A stretch of 22,491 nt of DNA from NCBI GenBank assembly GCA_045119035.1, contig JBGVCU010000068.1, forward strand, positions 1-22,491. Reading direction: 5' to 3'. Below are positions 1 through 5,989 of this stretch, piece after piece. A program made the position numbers and the translations under genes. A model generated the notes under the pieces. It did not search any database, was not told the DNA's origin, and saw only the letters and a program-made list of their open reading frames with translations. Within the stretch, counting starts at the first letter, position 1. The number at the start of each line of letters is the position of its first letter. Source of the DNA: CAYVQA01 sp045119035. Its GTDB lineage: Bacteria > Bacillota_I > Bacilli_A > ML615J-28 > CAG-313.

Positions 1-27
1 TATATTTTCTAAAATAATTCCTGTCAT
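1..27 (-). CDS. 5' end of an unidentified minus-strand gene, cut by the window edge
   Basis: Read on the minus strand, an ATG at 27-25 opens a frame MTGIILENI that runs off the left edge. A good Shine-Dalgarno (AAAGGAAG, about 34-41) sits at normal spacing upstream and a TATAAT box lies at 57-52. Nine residues are too few to name a product. The call rests on the translation and transcription signals, not on homology. Confidence 0.4.
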
Positions 28-62
28 AATAATTACTTCCTTTCAATAATCATTATAACAAA

Positions 63-125
63 AAAAGTACTCACTTGTGTTATTAAGAATTGGGGATTCT
101 TACATGAACACAATTGGGTACTTTT
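63..125. repeat. Imperfect 19-bp inverted repeat (hairpin) at the IS left boundary
   Basis: The arms are 63-81 and 107-125; they match at 17 of 19 positions and enclose a second small stem, AAGAAT (85-90) with ATTCTT (96-101). The 3' arm is followed by a T-rich stretch. It could be a terminator or a relic of insertion-sequence ends: the inner TTGGGGATTC and the AATTGGGTACTT of the 3' arm both resemble parts of the right-end repeat at 1106-1133. The first possible start codon of the transposase (TTG at 114) falls inside the 3' arm. Confidence 0.6.
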
Positions 126-1097
126 ATTTTAACATTTATAATACTTAAAAAAATTGAGTGCCTTAGTATCTGCAAGAGAGCAAAAAGAAAAGAAATAGCT
201 CTAGTAGTTCGAGAACTAAGTGCAAAATTTCCATTAACCGAACTACTAAAATTATCAGGTATACCTAGAAGTACATACTATTATTTTCAAAAGCAATCTG
301 AAAAGGATTATTCTTTTGACATAGAAAATATTAAAAAAGTATTTGAATTAAACAAAGGGAGATATGGTTATAGACGTATAACTATAGCTTTAAATAAAAT
401 GCCAGAATACAAAAATAATCCCATTAATCACAAGAAAGTCTTGAAATTAATGAGATTATTAGGCTTAAAATGCAAAACTAGTAATGTTTCTAAATATAAT
501 TCATATAAAGGTCAAGTTGGTAAAACTGTTAAGAATTTACTACTAAATAAAGCAGTTAATGAAGAAAATCATAAAACTTTTTATGAAAGAAATTTTGTAG
601 TATCAAAAATGAATGAGGTTTGGTGTACAGATGTTACGGAATTTAAATTTAATGATTTAAAATTATATCTATCTCCAATAATCGACTTATACAATGATGA
701 AATAATTTCTTATGATTTATCCGAACATCCTAATATGCTTCAAATTACTAATATGATGAAACAAGCTTATGGTCGATTAAACAAAGGTGATAAGTTAATA
801 TTCCATAGTGACCAGGGATGGCAATATCAACAAAAATCATTTCAAAAGTCTCTTGAAGAACATAATATCACGCAAAGTATGTCTAGAAAAGGAAATTGTT
901 TGGATAACTCTGTAATTGAAAACTTCTTTGGAAGAATGAAATCAGAAATGTTCTATGGTCTAAAATATGAATCAATAGAAGAATTAAAAGAAGCTATACA
1001 TGATTATATTTATTACTACAATAATTTTAGAATTAAGGTAAAATTAAAAGGACTGAGTCCTGTTGAATACAGAACTCAATCCATTAGTTTTGTTTAA
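114..1097 (+). CDS. IS3-family transposase OrfB (IS150-like), orfA missing
   Basis: This is the catalytic part of an IS3-family transposase, which cuts and joins element ends through a DDE/RNase H-fold core. Residues 40-60 match the OrfB start region (LLKLSGIPRSTYYY) and residues 80-90 (KGRYGYRRI) the HTH_21 region. The integrase core spans about 165-320. The triad is D173 (WCTDVTEF), D233 (HSDQGWQYQ) and E269 (SVIENFFGRMKSE). The frame is open and the core looks intact, so loss of activity is not obvious from OrfB alone. However, transposition normally needs the OrfAB fusion, and the DNA-binding OrfA is absent. The TTG at 114 is only the first codon able to start; homology begins near residue 11 (LKKIE), which in related elements is the OrfA/OrfB junction. 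Probably a stranded fragment. Confidence 0.8.
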   Translation: MGTFILTFIILKKIECLSICKRAKRKEIALVVRELSAKFPLTELLKLSGIPRSTYYYFQKQSEKDYSFDIENIKKVFELNKGRYGYRRITIALNKMPEYKNNPINHKKVLKLMRLLGLKCKTSNVSKYNSYKGQVGKTVKNLLLNKAVNEENHKTFYERNFVVSKMNEVWCTDVTEFKFNDLKLYLSPIIDLYNDEIISYDLSEHPNMLQITNMMKQAYGRLNKGDKLIFHSDQGWQYQQKSFQKSLEEHNITQSMSRKGNCLDNSVIENFFGRMKSEMFYGLKYESIEELKEAIHDYIYYYNNFRIKVKLKGLSPVEYRTQSISFV

Positions 1098-1105
1098 TTC
1101 TTTTT

Positions 1106-1133
1106 AAGTGTCCAATTTTTGGGGTTCACTTCA
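1106..1133. repeat. Right terminal inverted repeat of the IS150-like element
   Basis: The sequence starts AAGTGTCCAATTTTTGGGG and ends in CA at 1132-1133, as IS3-family ends do. It begins 8 bases after the transposase stop codon. The reverse complement begins TGAAGTGAACCCC, the typical outward end in this subgroup. Confidence 0.65.
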
Positions 1134-1195
1134 TTTTTAGCTAGTCTTTTATTTTACACTTTCAAGATTCTACATTTATTTTACTATTAATAATG

Positions 1196-1201
1196 TATAA
1201 T
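1196..1201 (+). promoter_or_regulatory. Candidate -10 box of the spoIIA operon
   Basis: A TATAAT box lies 18 bases before the spoIIAA TTG start, but no good -35 is present 16-18 bases upstream and I do not see the sigma-H pattern (AGGAATT and GAAT) found at Bacillus spoIIA. Only about 60 bases separate it from the IS right end, so the insertion may have replaced the original upstream control region or dacF. Confidence 0.4.
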
Positions 1202-1218
1202 ATTATAGGGTGAAGGAT

Positions 1219-1569
1219 TTGAGTTTAAATATACAAATGAGTGTTAGAAAAAATATTTTATTAATTAGATTAAAAGGCGAATTAGATCAATTCGGAAGTA
1301 ATAAAATTAAAACAAGAGTAAGTGAGGTTATGGTTAAATATCAAATAAAACATTTAATAATTAATTTTGAAAATTTATCTTTTATGGATAGTACTGGAAT
1401 AGGTTTTATGATAGGAAGATATTATGATGTTAAGAAAAATGGGGGAAAAGTCATAATCTGTTCGATGAATAATATTATTAAAAGAATCTTTAATATATCA
1501 GGTTTACAAAAGATTTGTTCAGTAGTAAAAAATGAAAAAGAAGCATATGAAATGGTGGGTGTTATTTAA
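1219..1569 (+). CDS. spoIIAA: Anti-anti-sigma factor SpoIIAA
   Basis: SpoIIAA is a STAS-domain protein. When dephosphorylated in the forespore it binds SpoIIAB and frees sigma-F; SpoIIAB phosphorylates it on one serine. The motif LSFMDSTGIGFMIGRY holds that serine. With the TTG start at 1219 it is Ser58, the same number as in B. subtilis, and the N-terminus MSLNIQMS matches the family's MSLGIDMN. The TTG also has GGGTGA five bases upstream. The GTG at 1210 is in frame but lacks a ribosome site. Length (116 residues) is normal. The stop codon overlaps the spoIIAB start by one base. All features argue for a working protein, which makes the shortened sigF two genes on all the odder. Confidence 0.93.
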   Translation: MSLNIQMSVRKNILLIRLKGELDQFGSNKIKTRVSEVMVKYQIKHLIINFENLSFMDSTGIGFMIGRYYDVKKNGGKVIICSMNNIIKRIFNISGLQKICSVVKNEKEAYEMVGVI

Positions 1570-2006
1570 TGAATAAAGTTAGTTTAAAGATGAGTTCTAG
1601 ATTAGAAAATGTGGTGTTTTCAAGAAGTGTATTAGTTGGGTTTTTGCTTGATTTAAATTTAGATGTAAATTTTGTTAATGAATTAAAAACTGTTGTATCT
1701 GAAGGAGTTACAAATGCAATTATTCATGGATATAAAGAAGATGATTCAAAAGAAGTTTATTTAGAAATTAGTTATGATGACGAAAATATTTATTTAATAA
1801 TTGAAGATAATGGTTGTGGTATTGAAGATATAGAAAAGGCAAAAGAACCATTATATTCAACTAAACAAGAAGAAGAACGTGCAGGATTAGGTTTTACAAT
1901 TATGGAAGTATTTACAGATAAGATGGTTATCACTAGTGAATTAAATAAAGGAACAAAATTAGAATTTATTAAACAATACAGAGGTACTGATGGATTATAT
2001 AATTAA
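1569..2006 (+). CDS. spoIIAB: Anti-sigma F factor / serine kinase SpoIIAB
   Basis: SpoIIAB is a GHKL-type ATPase that holds sigma-F inactive and phosphorylates SpoIIAA. At 145 residues it is full length. The N box is at 45-54 (EGVTNAIIHG), the G1 box at 80-86 (DNGCGIE) and the lid/G2 region at 104-115 (RAGLGFTIMEVF). Phe17 and Arg19 correspond to the sigma- and SpoIIAA-contacting segment of the family. No catalytic residue appears lost. It starts at ATG within ATTTAATG, coupled to the spoIIAA stop, and its last 17 bases overlap the start of the shortened sigF, consistent with translational coupling. Its classical client contacts (sigma-3 of sigma-F) do not exist in the neighbouring product, so another sigma may be the target. 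Confidence 0.94.
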   Translation: MNKVSLKMSSRLENVVFSRSVLVGFLLDLNLDVNFVNELKTVVSEGVTNAIIHGYKEDDSKEVYLEISYDDENIYLIIEDNGCGIEDIEKAKEPLYSTKQEEERAGLGFTIMEVFTDKMVITSELNKGTKLEFIKQYRGTDGLYN

Positions 2007-2196
2007 CAATAATTTAGACTTAATAATGATAGTAGTTAATCATTTTAAAACAAAAAATAATGAAGATGTTTTATATAAAATGGGATATCGTGGTTTAATT
2101 AAAGCTGCAACACATTATGATTTGTTTTGTAATTTAACTTTTAGAACGTTTGCTATACCATATATTATAAATAGTATTGTTAATTATTTGAATTAG
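1990..2196 (+). CDS. sigF: Truncated sigma-F: partial sigma-2 domain only (SpoIIAC fragment)
   Basis: This 68-residue product occupies the sigF position and aligns with residues of about 38-105 of Bacillus sigma-F (normally about 255). NNNLDLIMIVVNHF matches EKNMRLVWSVVQRF, MGYRGLIKAATHYDL matches IGCIGLLKSVDKFDL, and FRTFAIPYIINSI matches FSTYAVPMIIGEI. That covers regions 2.1 to 2.3, the core-binding helices. The protein stops where region 2.4 (-10 recognition) should begin; regions 3 and 4 are absent, as is region 1.2. This is not a simple frameshift: only 46 bases separate the stop from spoVAC. It has AGAGGT four bases before ATG and overlaps spoIIAB, so it looks translated. It could be a decaying pseudogene, or a kept mini-protein that binds core polymerase. 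It cannot act as a normal promoter-recognising sigma. Confidence 0.8.
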   Translation: MDYIINNNLDLIMIVVNHFKTKNNEDVLYKMGYRGLIKAATHYDLFCNLTFRTFAIPYIINSIVNYLN

Positions 2197-2197
2197 A

Positions 2198-2226
2198 GTA
2201 TAATTCATCCAAAATCATCCAAAATA
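2198..2226 (+). promoter_or_regulatory. Candidate sigma-G/F-type promoter before spoVAC
   Basis: GTATA (2198-2202), 17 bases, then CAAAATA (2220-2226) resembles the forespore sigma-G pattern GHATR-N17/18-CATNHTA with one mismatch in the -10. The spoVA genes are sigma-G targets in Bacillus. In sequence this AT-rich such matches arise by chance, so it is weak evidence. Confidence 0.3.
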
Positions 2227-2245
2227 ATATTGGGTGATTTTTTTG
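2205..2245 (+). promoter_or_regulatory. Tandem TCATCCAAAA repeat and hairpin covering the spoVAC ribosome site
   Basis: Two perfect copies of TCATCCAAAA (2205-2214, 2215-2224) precede the spoVAC start. AAATCATCC in the second copy can pair with GGGTGATTT (2232-2240), which contains the Shine-Dalgarno, leaving an 11-base loop followed by a T-run. The structure could be a weak intrinsic terminator after sigF or a hairpin hiding the ribosome site. Confidence 0.5.
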
Positions 2246-2683
2246 AATAGAAAAATAGTTCAAGATGTACTTGATAATAATAAACAAAAAAATAATATAG
2301 TAAAAAATTTGATATTTGCGTTTTTAATAGGTGGATCCATTTGTTTAATAGGGGAAATAGTTTTTACATTATGTTATAAGGTATTTAAATTTAGTGAAGA
2401 TATTTCTAAATTTATTATGTATAGTAATTTAATTATTTCAGCGAGTTTTATAACAGGATTTGGTTATTACGATAAAATAGGCAAAATTGCTGGTGCTGGT
2501 AGCATTATACCTATTACTGGATTTGCAAATTCAATTACTTCAAGTTCTATAGAAGCAAAGCCAGAAGGTTTATTTTGTGGTATATTTATGAATGTATTTA
2601 AACTTGCAGGTAGTGTTATAGCAAGTGGTGTTGTATCAGGAATTATTATTGGAATGATTAAATATTTGGTGAGTTTGTTATGA
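2243..2683 (+). CDS. spoVAC: Stage V sporulation protein AC (dipicolinate channel subunit)
   Basis: SpoVAC is an inner-membrane protein of the forespore that takes part in dipicolinic acid uptake and its release at germination; B. subtilis SpoVAC behaves as a mechanosensitive channel. The product has hydrophobic segments at about 22-45, 55-75 and 115-140, and the family core GFGYYDKIGKIAGAGS, then PITGFANSITSSSIE and EGLFCGIFMNVFKLAG, all conserved. Length (146 residues) is normal. I chose the TTG at 2243 because GGGTGA lies five bases before it, the pattern of spoIIAA; the in-frame GTG at 2234 has no ribosome site. The end overlaps the spoVAD start. Bacillus spoVAA and spoVAB, which should lie between sigF and spoVAC, are missing, as in the shorter clostridial AC-AD-AE set. 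Confidence 0.92.
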   Translation: MNRKIVQDVLDNNKQKNNIVKNLIFAFLIGGSICLIGEIVFTLCYKVFKFSEDISKFIMYSNLIISASFITGFGYYDKIGKIAGAGSIIPITGFANSITSSSIEAKPEGLFCGIFMNVFKLAGSVIASGVVSGIIIGMIKYLVSLL

Positions 2684-3675
2684 GAAAGTTTCGAAATAGT
2701 TTTGAATTTGGTAATGTTTATATAAAAACAAAATATGCTATATGCGGAAAATTAGAATATGATGGTCCTTATGGTAGTTATTTTAATGAGCATTTTGAAG
2801 ATAATTATTTTGGACAAAAATCATTTGAACAAGCTGAAATAAAAATGTTAAAAACTTGTATTGATCATTGTATAGAAAATACTAAAGAAAATATTGATTT
2901 TGCTATATTAGGTGATTTAAATAATCAAATTGCAATTTCTAATTATACAATGAAAGATTATAACATTTCTCAATTTGGAATATATTCTGCTTGTGCAACA
3001 TTTGCTGAAAGTATTATTTTAGGTTCAATTATAGTTGATAATAGTTTAAAAACAAATTGTTTATGTGGAAGTGTTTCTCATAATTCAACAAGTGAACGTC
3101 AATTTAGAAATCCTAATGAATATGGTGGAAAAAAACCTGATTATTTTACTTTTACAGCAACTTCAGGTGGTACTTGTGTTTTATCTAATGATGGAATGTT
3201 AAGAGTTACCAAAGCAACTGTTGGAAAAGTAATCGATTTTAATGAATGTGATCCAAATAATTTACCACGTGCAATGGTTCCTTCTTGTGTTAATACTATT
3301 ATTGAACATTTAACAAATTTTAATGAACCAATTGAAAATTATGATTTAGTTGTTACAGGTGATTTATCTTTATATGGAAGTAGTTTGTTAAAAGAAATGT
3401 TGTATAAACATGGAATTGATATTTATAATAAACATTTTGATTGCGGAGAGAAAATATTTGATATTAATAGTCAAGAAGTATATAGCGGAGGAAGTGGATC
3501 AGGATGTATTGCAGGAATGGTTAATGCATACATAATTCCTAAAATACTTGATGGTACATATCATAAAGTAATGGTTGTTGCAACAGGTGCCTTACTTAAC
3601 CCTGTAATGTGTTCTCAAAAACTATCAATTCCTTCAATTAGTCATTTGTTTGTTTTAGAGGGGGTAAGGAAATGA
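2680..3675 (+). CDS. spoVAD: Stage V sporulation protein AD (dipicolinate-binding, thiolase-like)
   Basis: SpoVAD is a thiolase-fold protein on the forespore inner membrane that binds dipicolinic acid for loading into the spore core. The 331-residue product is near the family's usual 335-340. Family blocks are visible in order: DGPYGSYF near 28-35, GIYSACATFAESI near 100-112, CGSVSHNSTSERQFRNPNEYG near 128-148, and YSGGSGSGCIAGMVNAYIIPKI near 268-290. The start ATG overlaps the spoVAC stop (ATGA), with GGTGAG just upstream, and the 3' end overlaps spoVAE, so the three genes form one tightly coupled unit. Nothing suggests decay, in contrast to the neighbouring sigF. Confidence 0.95.
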   Translation: MRKFRNSFEFGNVYIKTKYAICGKLEYDGPYGSYFNEHFEDNYFGQKSFEQAEIKMLKTCIDHCIENTKENIDFAILGDLNNQIAISNYTMKDYNISQFGIYSACATFAESIILGSIIVDNSLKTNCLCGSVSHNSTSERQFRNPNEYGGKKPDYFTFTATSGGTCVLSNDGMLRVTKATVGKVIDFNECDPNNLPRAMVPSCVNTIIEHLTNFNEPIENYDLVVTGDLSLYGSSLLKEMLYKHGIDIYNKHFDCGEKIFDINSQEVYSGGSGSGCIAGMVNAYIIPKILDGTYHKVMVVATGALLNPVMCSQKLSIPSISHLFVLEGVRK

Positions 3676-4022
3676 ATTTTTTATTAGCTTTCCTATGTGG
3701 TGGTTTTATTTGTCTAATAGGACAAGTATTATTAGATAAATTTAAATTATTGCCACTCCATATTACAGTTATATTTGTTATGTTAGGCGCAACATTAGAG
3801 TTATTTGAGATCTATGATAAACTACTTAAATTTGGAAATGCTGGATTTTTAGTACCTATTTCATCATTTGGTCATTCGTTAGCTCATGCAGCATATATTG
3901 GTGGAATAAATAATGGAATAATTGGTGTATTTACAAATGTATTTGAAACTACCGCAGGTGGAATAAGTGTAGCAGTATTAGCAGGTTTTATTTGTAGTTT
4001 AATATTTAAAGTTAAAAGTTAG
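3672..4022 (+). CDS. spoVAE: Stage V sporulation protein AE (SpoVAEb type)
   Basis: This is a small membrane partner of SpoVAC and SpoVAD in the dipicolinate transport complex. The 116 residues carry three or four hydrophobic segments (about 3-20, 28-45, 58-80, 92-112). The family segment GNAGFLVPISSFGHSLAHAA, followed by GIIGVFTNVFETTAGGISVAV, is clear. AAGGA lies directly upstream of the ATG, which overlaps the last codons of spoVAD. Its length fits SpoVAEb rather than SpoVAEa. It is the last gene of the run; 90 bases later RNase J begins with its own promoter. Confidence 0.92.
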   Translation: MNFLLAFLCGGFICLIGQVLLDKFKLLPLHITVIFVMLGATLELFEIYDKLLKFGNAGFLVPISSFGHSLAHAAYIGGINNGIIGVFTNVFETTAGGISVAVLAGFICSLIFKVKS

Positions 4023-4034
4023 TTAATACTTTAC

Positions 4035-4063
4035 TTGAAAAAATATTTAAAATAAGGTAAAAT
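4035..4063 (+). promoter_or_regulatory. Promoter of the RNase J gene
   Basis: TTGAAA (4035-4040), 17 bases, TAAAAT (4058-4063) fits a housekeeping sigma-A promoter about 50 bases upstream of the RNase J start codon. Confidence 0.6.
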
Positions 4064-4111
4064 ATAAAATAGCAATAAATTTATTTAAAATATACATTTA
4101 AGAGGTATTCT

Positions 4112-5866
4112 ATGGCAAATATTAAAATAGGTGCTTTAGGTGGTCTTGGTGAAAATGGAAAAAATATGACAATTGTAGAGGTTGACTCTAGAATATTTAT
4201 TTTAGATTGTGGTTTAAAATATCCTGAAATAGATATGTATGGAGTTGATGCAGTTGTTCCTGATATGTCTTATTTACTAGAAAATGTAAATAGAATTGAA
4301 GGTATTTTTATTTCACATGGTCATGATGATCACATTGGTGCTTTACCTTATTTACTTGAAAAAATTAATGTTCCTGTATTTGGAACTCACTTTACTATTT
4401 GTTTGATTGAAGATTTATTAACTGAAAGAGATATGAACATTAGAAAATATCGTTTATATCGTATAAATGAAAATAAAGTATTAACATTTGTTAATTCTAC
4501 AGTATCTTTCTTTAATATTTCCCATTCAATTCCAGAAGCAGTTGGTATTTCACTTAATACACCTGATGGTTCTATTGTATATGTAACTGACTTTTCATTT
4601 GTTGTTTCTAATGCATTTAAATTTAAAACGTCATTTGATAAAATTACTGAAATTGGAAAAAATGGTGTGCTTGTAGCACTTCCTGAAAGTGTTGGTACAA
4701 ATAGTATTGGAAAAACATCTGATGATACATTATTAGAACATAATTTAAAAAGAACTTTACGTAGAGAAAATCGTGTAATAATTACAGCATTTTCATCTGA
4801 CTTAGCTAGAATTCAAAAAGTAATTGATCTTAGTATTGCTAATAACAGAAGAGTAGCAATTATTGGTAGACGTGCTCAAAATATTATTAATATTGCAATC
4901 AATTCTAACTATTTACATATTCCTAAAGAAAAATTAGTTAATGCTGAAGATATTAAAGATGAAGATCCAAATAAAGATTTAGTAATTATAGTAACAGGTG
5001 ACAAATCCCAACCTTTCTCTCATATTACAAGAATGGCACAAGGGTTAGAAAGAAATTTATCTATAAAACAAGATGATATAGTTGTAATAATGACTCCTCC
5101 TGTACCAGGTACAATAAAACACGCAACAGAAGTACTTAACTCTTTATATGAAAGAGATATCGATGTTACCATGTATGATAAAACAACTCTAAGAAGTTCC
5201 CATGCTAGAGAAGATGATCTAAAACTTTTATATCATATGTTAAAACCTAAATATATTATCCCTATAAAAGGAGAATATAGACATTTACATAAACATTATG
5301 AAATAGCATTATCTGCAGGATTTAACAGTGAAAATATTAAAATTTTAGAAAATGGAGAATTTTTACACATCAACAATAAGAAAATAGAAGAAGTAGAAAT
5401 TATCGAAACACAAGATGTTATAATTGATGGTAACTTCAAAAATATTAATATCTCTGTTATTAAAGAAAGAGAAAATATTGCAACAGAAGGAATTATCTTA
5501 ATTAATTTATGTGTTGATTTAAACAAAAAAGAAATTAAATTAAATCCTGAAGTATACTCAAAAGGTTTCGTAAATAAAGACTTTGATCTATTACATTCAT
5601 CTATTATAGAACTTGCTACAAAAATTACTACAGGTCATTTTTTAAAGCCAATAATTAGTATTGAATCACTTAAAACAGGTATTTCAGAAGAAGTATCAAA
5701 ATTAATCTTTAGATTCACTAAAAAACGTCCTGTTGTGCTTGTTTCTATAGGAGAATTATTAAAAGAAACTCCTAAAGAAAATCCAATACATAGGAAAAAA
5801 TCATTTAATAAAAACAATAAACAAAAGAAACAAAATAACACAAATAATCAAAAAGAAGTGAAATAA
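4112..5866 (+). CDS. rnj: Ribonuclease J
   Basis: RNase J is a metallo-beta-lactamase-fold RNase with 5'-3' exonuclease and endonuclease activity in mRNA turnover and rRNA maturation; it acts in the cytoplasm. The opening GALGGLGENGKNM and the zinc motif HGHDDH (69-74) are diagnostic, and NISHSIPEAVG follows near 140. The beta-CASP domain lies in the middle, and a later PIKGEYRHLHKH segment near 388 supplies more metal-site residues. At 584 residues it is slightly longer than usual (about 555) because of a lysine/asparagine-rich tail (about 550-584) typical of a disordered RNA-binding extension. Start: AGAGGTATTCT then ATG. It has its own promoter and terminator. Whether it corresponds to RNase J1 or J2 cannot be decided here. 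Confidence 0.95.
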   Translation: MANIKIGALGGLGENGKNMTIVEVDSRIFILDCGLKYPEIDMYGVDAVVPDMSYLLENVNRIEGIFISHGHDDHIGALPYLLEKINVPVFGTHFTICLIEDLLTERDMNIRKYRLYRINENKVLTFVNSTVSFFNISHSIPEAVGISLNTPDGSIVYVTDFSFVVSNAFKFKTSFDKITEIGKNGVLVALPESVGTNSIGKTSDDTLLEHNLKRTLRRENRVIITAFSSDLARIQKVIDLSIANNRRVAIIGRRAQNIINIAINSNYLHIPKEKLVNAEDIKDEDPNKDLVIIVTGDKSQPFSHITRMAQGLERNLSIKQDDIVVIMTPPVPGTIKHATEVLNSLYERDIDVTMYDKTTLRSSHAREDDLKLLYHMLKPKYIIPIKGEYRHLHKHYEIALSAGFNSENIKILENGEFLHINNKKIEEVEIIETQDVIIDGNFKNINISVIKERENIATEGIILINLCVDLNKKEIKLNPEVYSKGFVNKDFDLLHSSIIELATKITTGHFLKPIISIESLKTGISEEVSKLIFRFTKKRPVVLVSIGELLKETPKENPIHRKKSFNKNNKQKKQNNTNNQKEVK

Positions 5867-5879
5867 TTCACTTCTTTTT
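5853..5879 (+). terminator. Intrinsic terminator of RNase J
   Basis: AAGAAGTGAA pairs with TTCACTTCTT across a 4-base loop, followed by a T-run. The RNase J stop codon lies within the loop. Confidence 0.85.
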
Positions 5880-5896
5880 CACACTACTATCACTTT

Positions 5897-5909
5897 AAAT
5901 ACGTTTTCA
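5897..5909. promoter_or_regulatory. Operator-like box 1 (LacI/CcpA type)
   Basis: AAATACGTTTTCA lies immediately upstream of the -35 element. It matches box 2 (5951-5963) at 11 of 13 positions and has the CG-centred near-palindrome of LacI-family operators and cre sites. Confidence 0.5.
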
Positions 5910-5938
5910 TTGACAAAAACAACAAAATAAGATATAAT
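5910..5938 (+). promoter_or_regulatory. Consensus sigma-A promoter of the secreted protein gene
   Basis: TTGACA (5910-5915), exactly 17 bases, TATAAT (5933-5938): a perfect consensus promoter. Two operator-like boxes flank it, as expected for a strong promoter held under repression. Confidence 0.85.
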
Positions 5939-5950
5939 TATTAAGACTAT

Positions 5951-5963
5951 AAAAACGTTTACA
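5951..5963. promoter_or_regulatory. Operator-like box 2 (LacI/CcpA type)
   Basis: AAAAACGTTTACA lies just after the expected transcription start. Its reverse complement TGTAAACGTTTTTA fits the cre consensus TGWAANCGNTNWCA with one mismatch. It lies 54 bp centre to centre from box 1, close to five helical turns. Confidence 0.5.
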
Positions 5964-5989
5964 AAAAAATGAAAGGAAATTATAAAAAT

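Larger units (their letters stand above)
105..1133 (+). mobile_element. IS3-family (IS150-like) element, internally or 5' truncated
   Basis: The element contains an orfB transposase with a DDE triad and a clear right terminus at 1106-1133, which reads AAGTGTCCAATTTTTGGGG and then TTCACTTCA, the usual IS150-type end in Firmicutes. IS3 elements normally carry orfA (a helix-turn-helix protein of about 100-170 residues) before orfB and join the two by a -1 frameshift. Here there is no room for orfA and no trace of it. The left boundary is uncertain; 105 (TGAACACAATTGGG) is the best candidate because it loosely resembles the right end. No target-site duplication is visible. The element lies 86 bases before the spoIIAA start. 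Confidence 0.65.

Noticed and set aside
1990..2243. Frameshift or sequencing error as the cause of the short sigF
   Set aside because: Only 46 bases lie between the sigF stop and spoVAC and no other frame shows region 3 or 4 remnants, so a single indel cannot explain the loss; most of the gene is physically missing.
5296..5841. Minus-strand frames within the RNase J gene
   Set aside because: They are by-products of the coding strand's codon use; RNase J homology covers the region fully.
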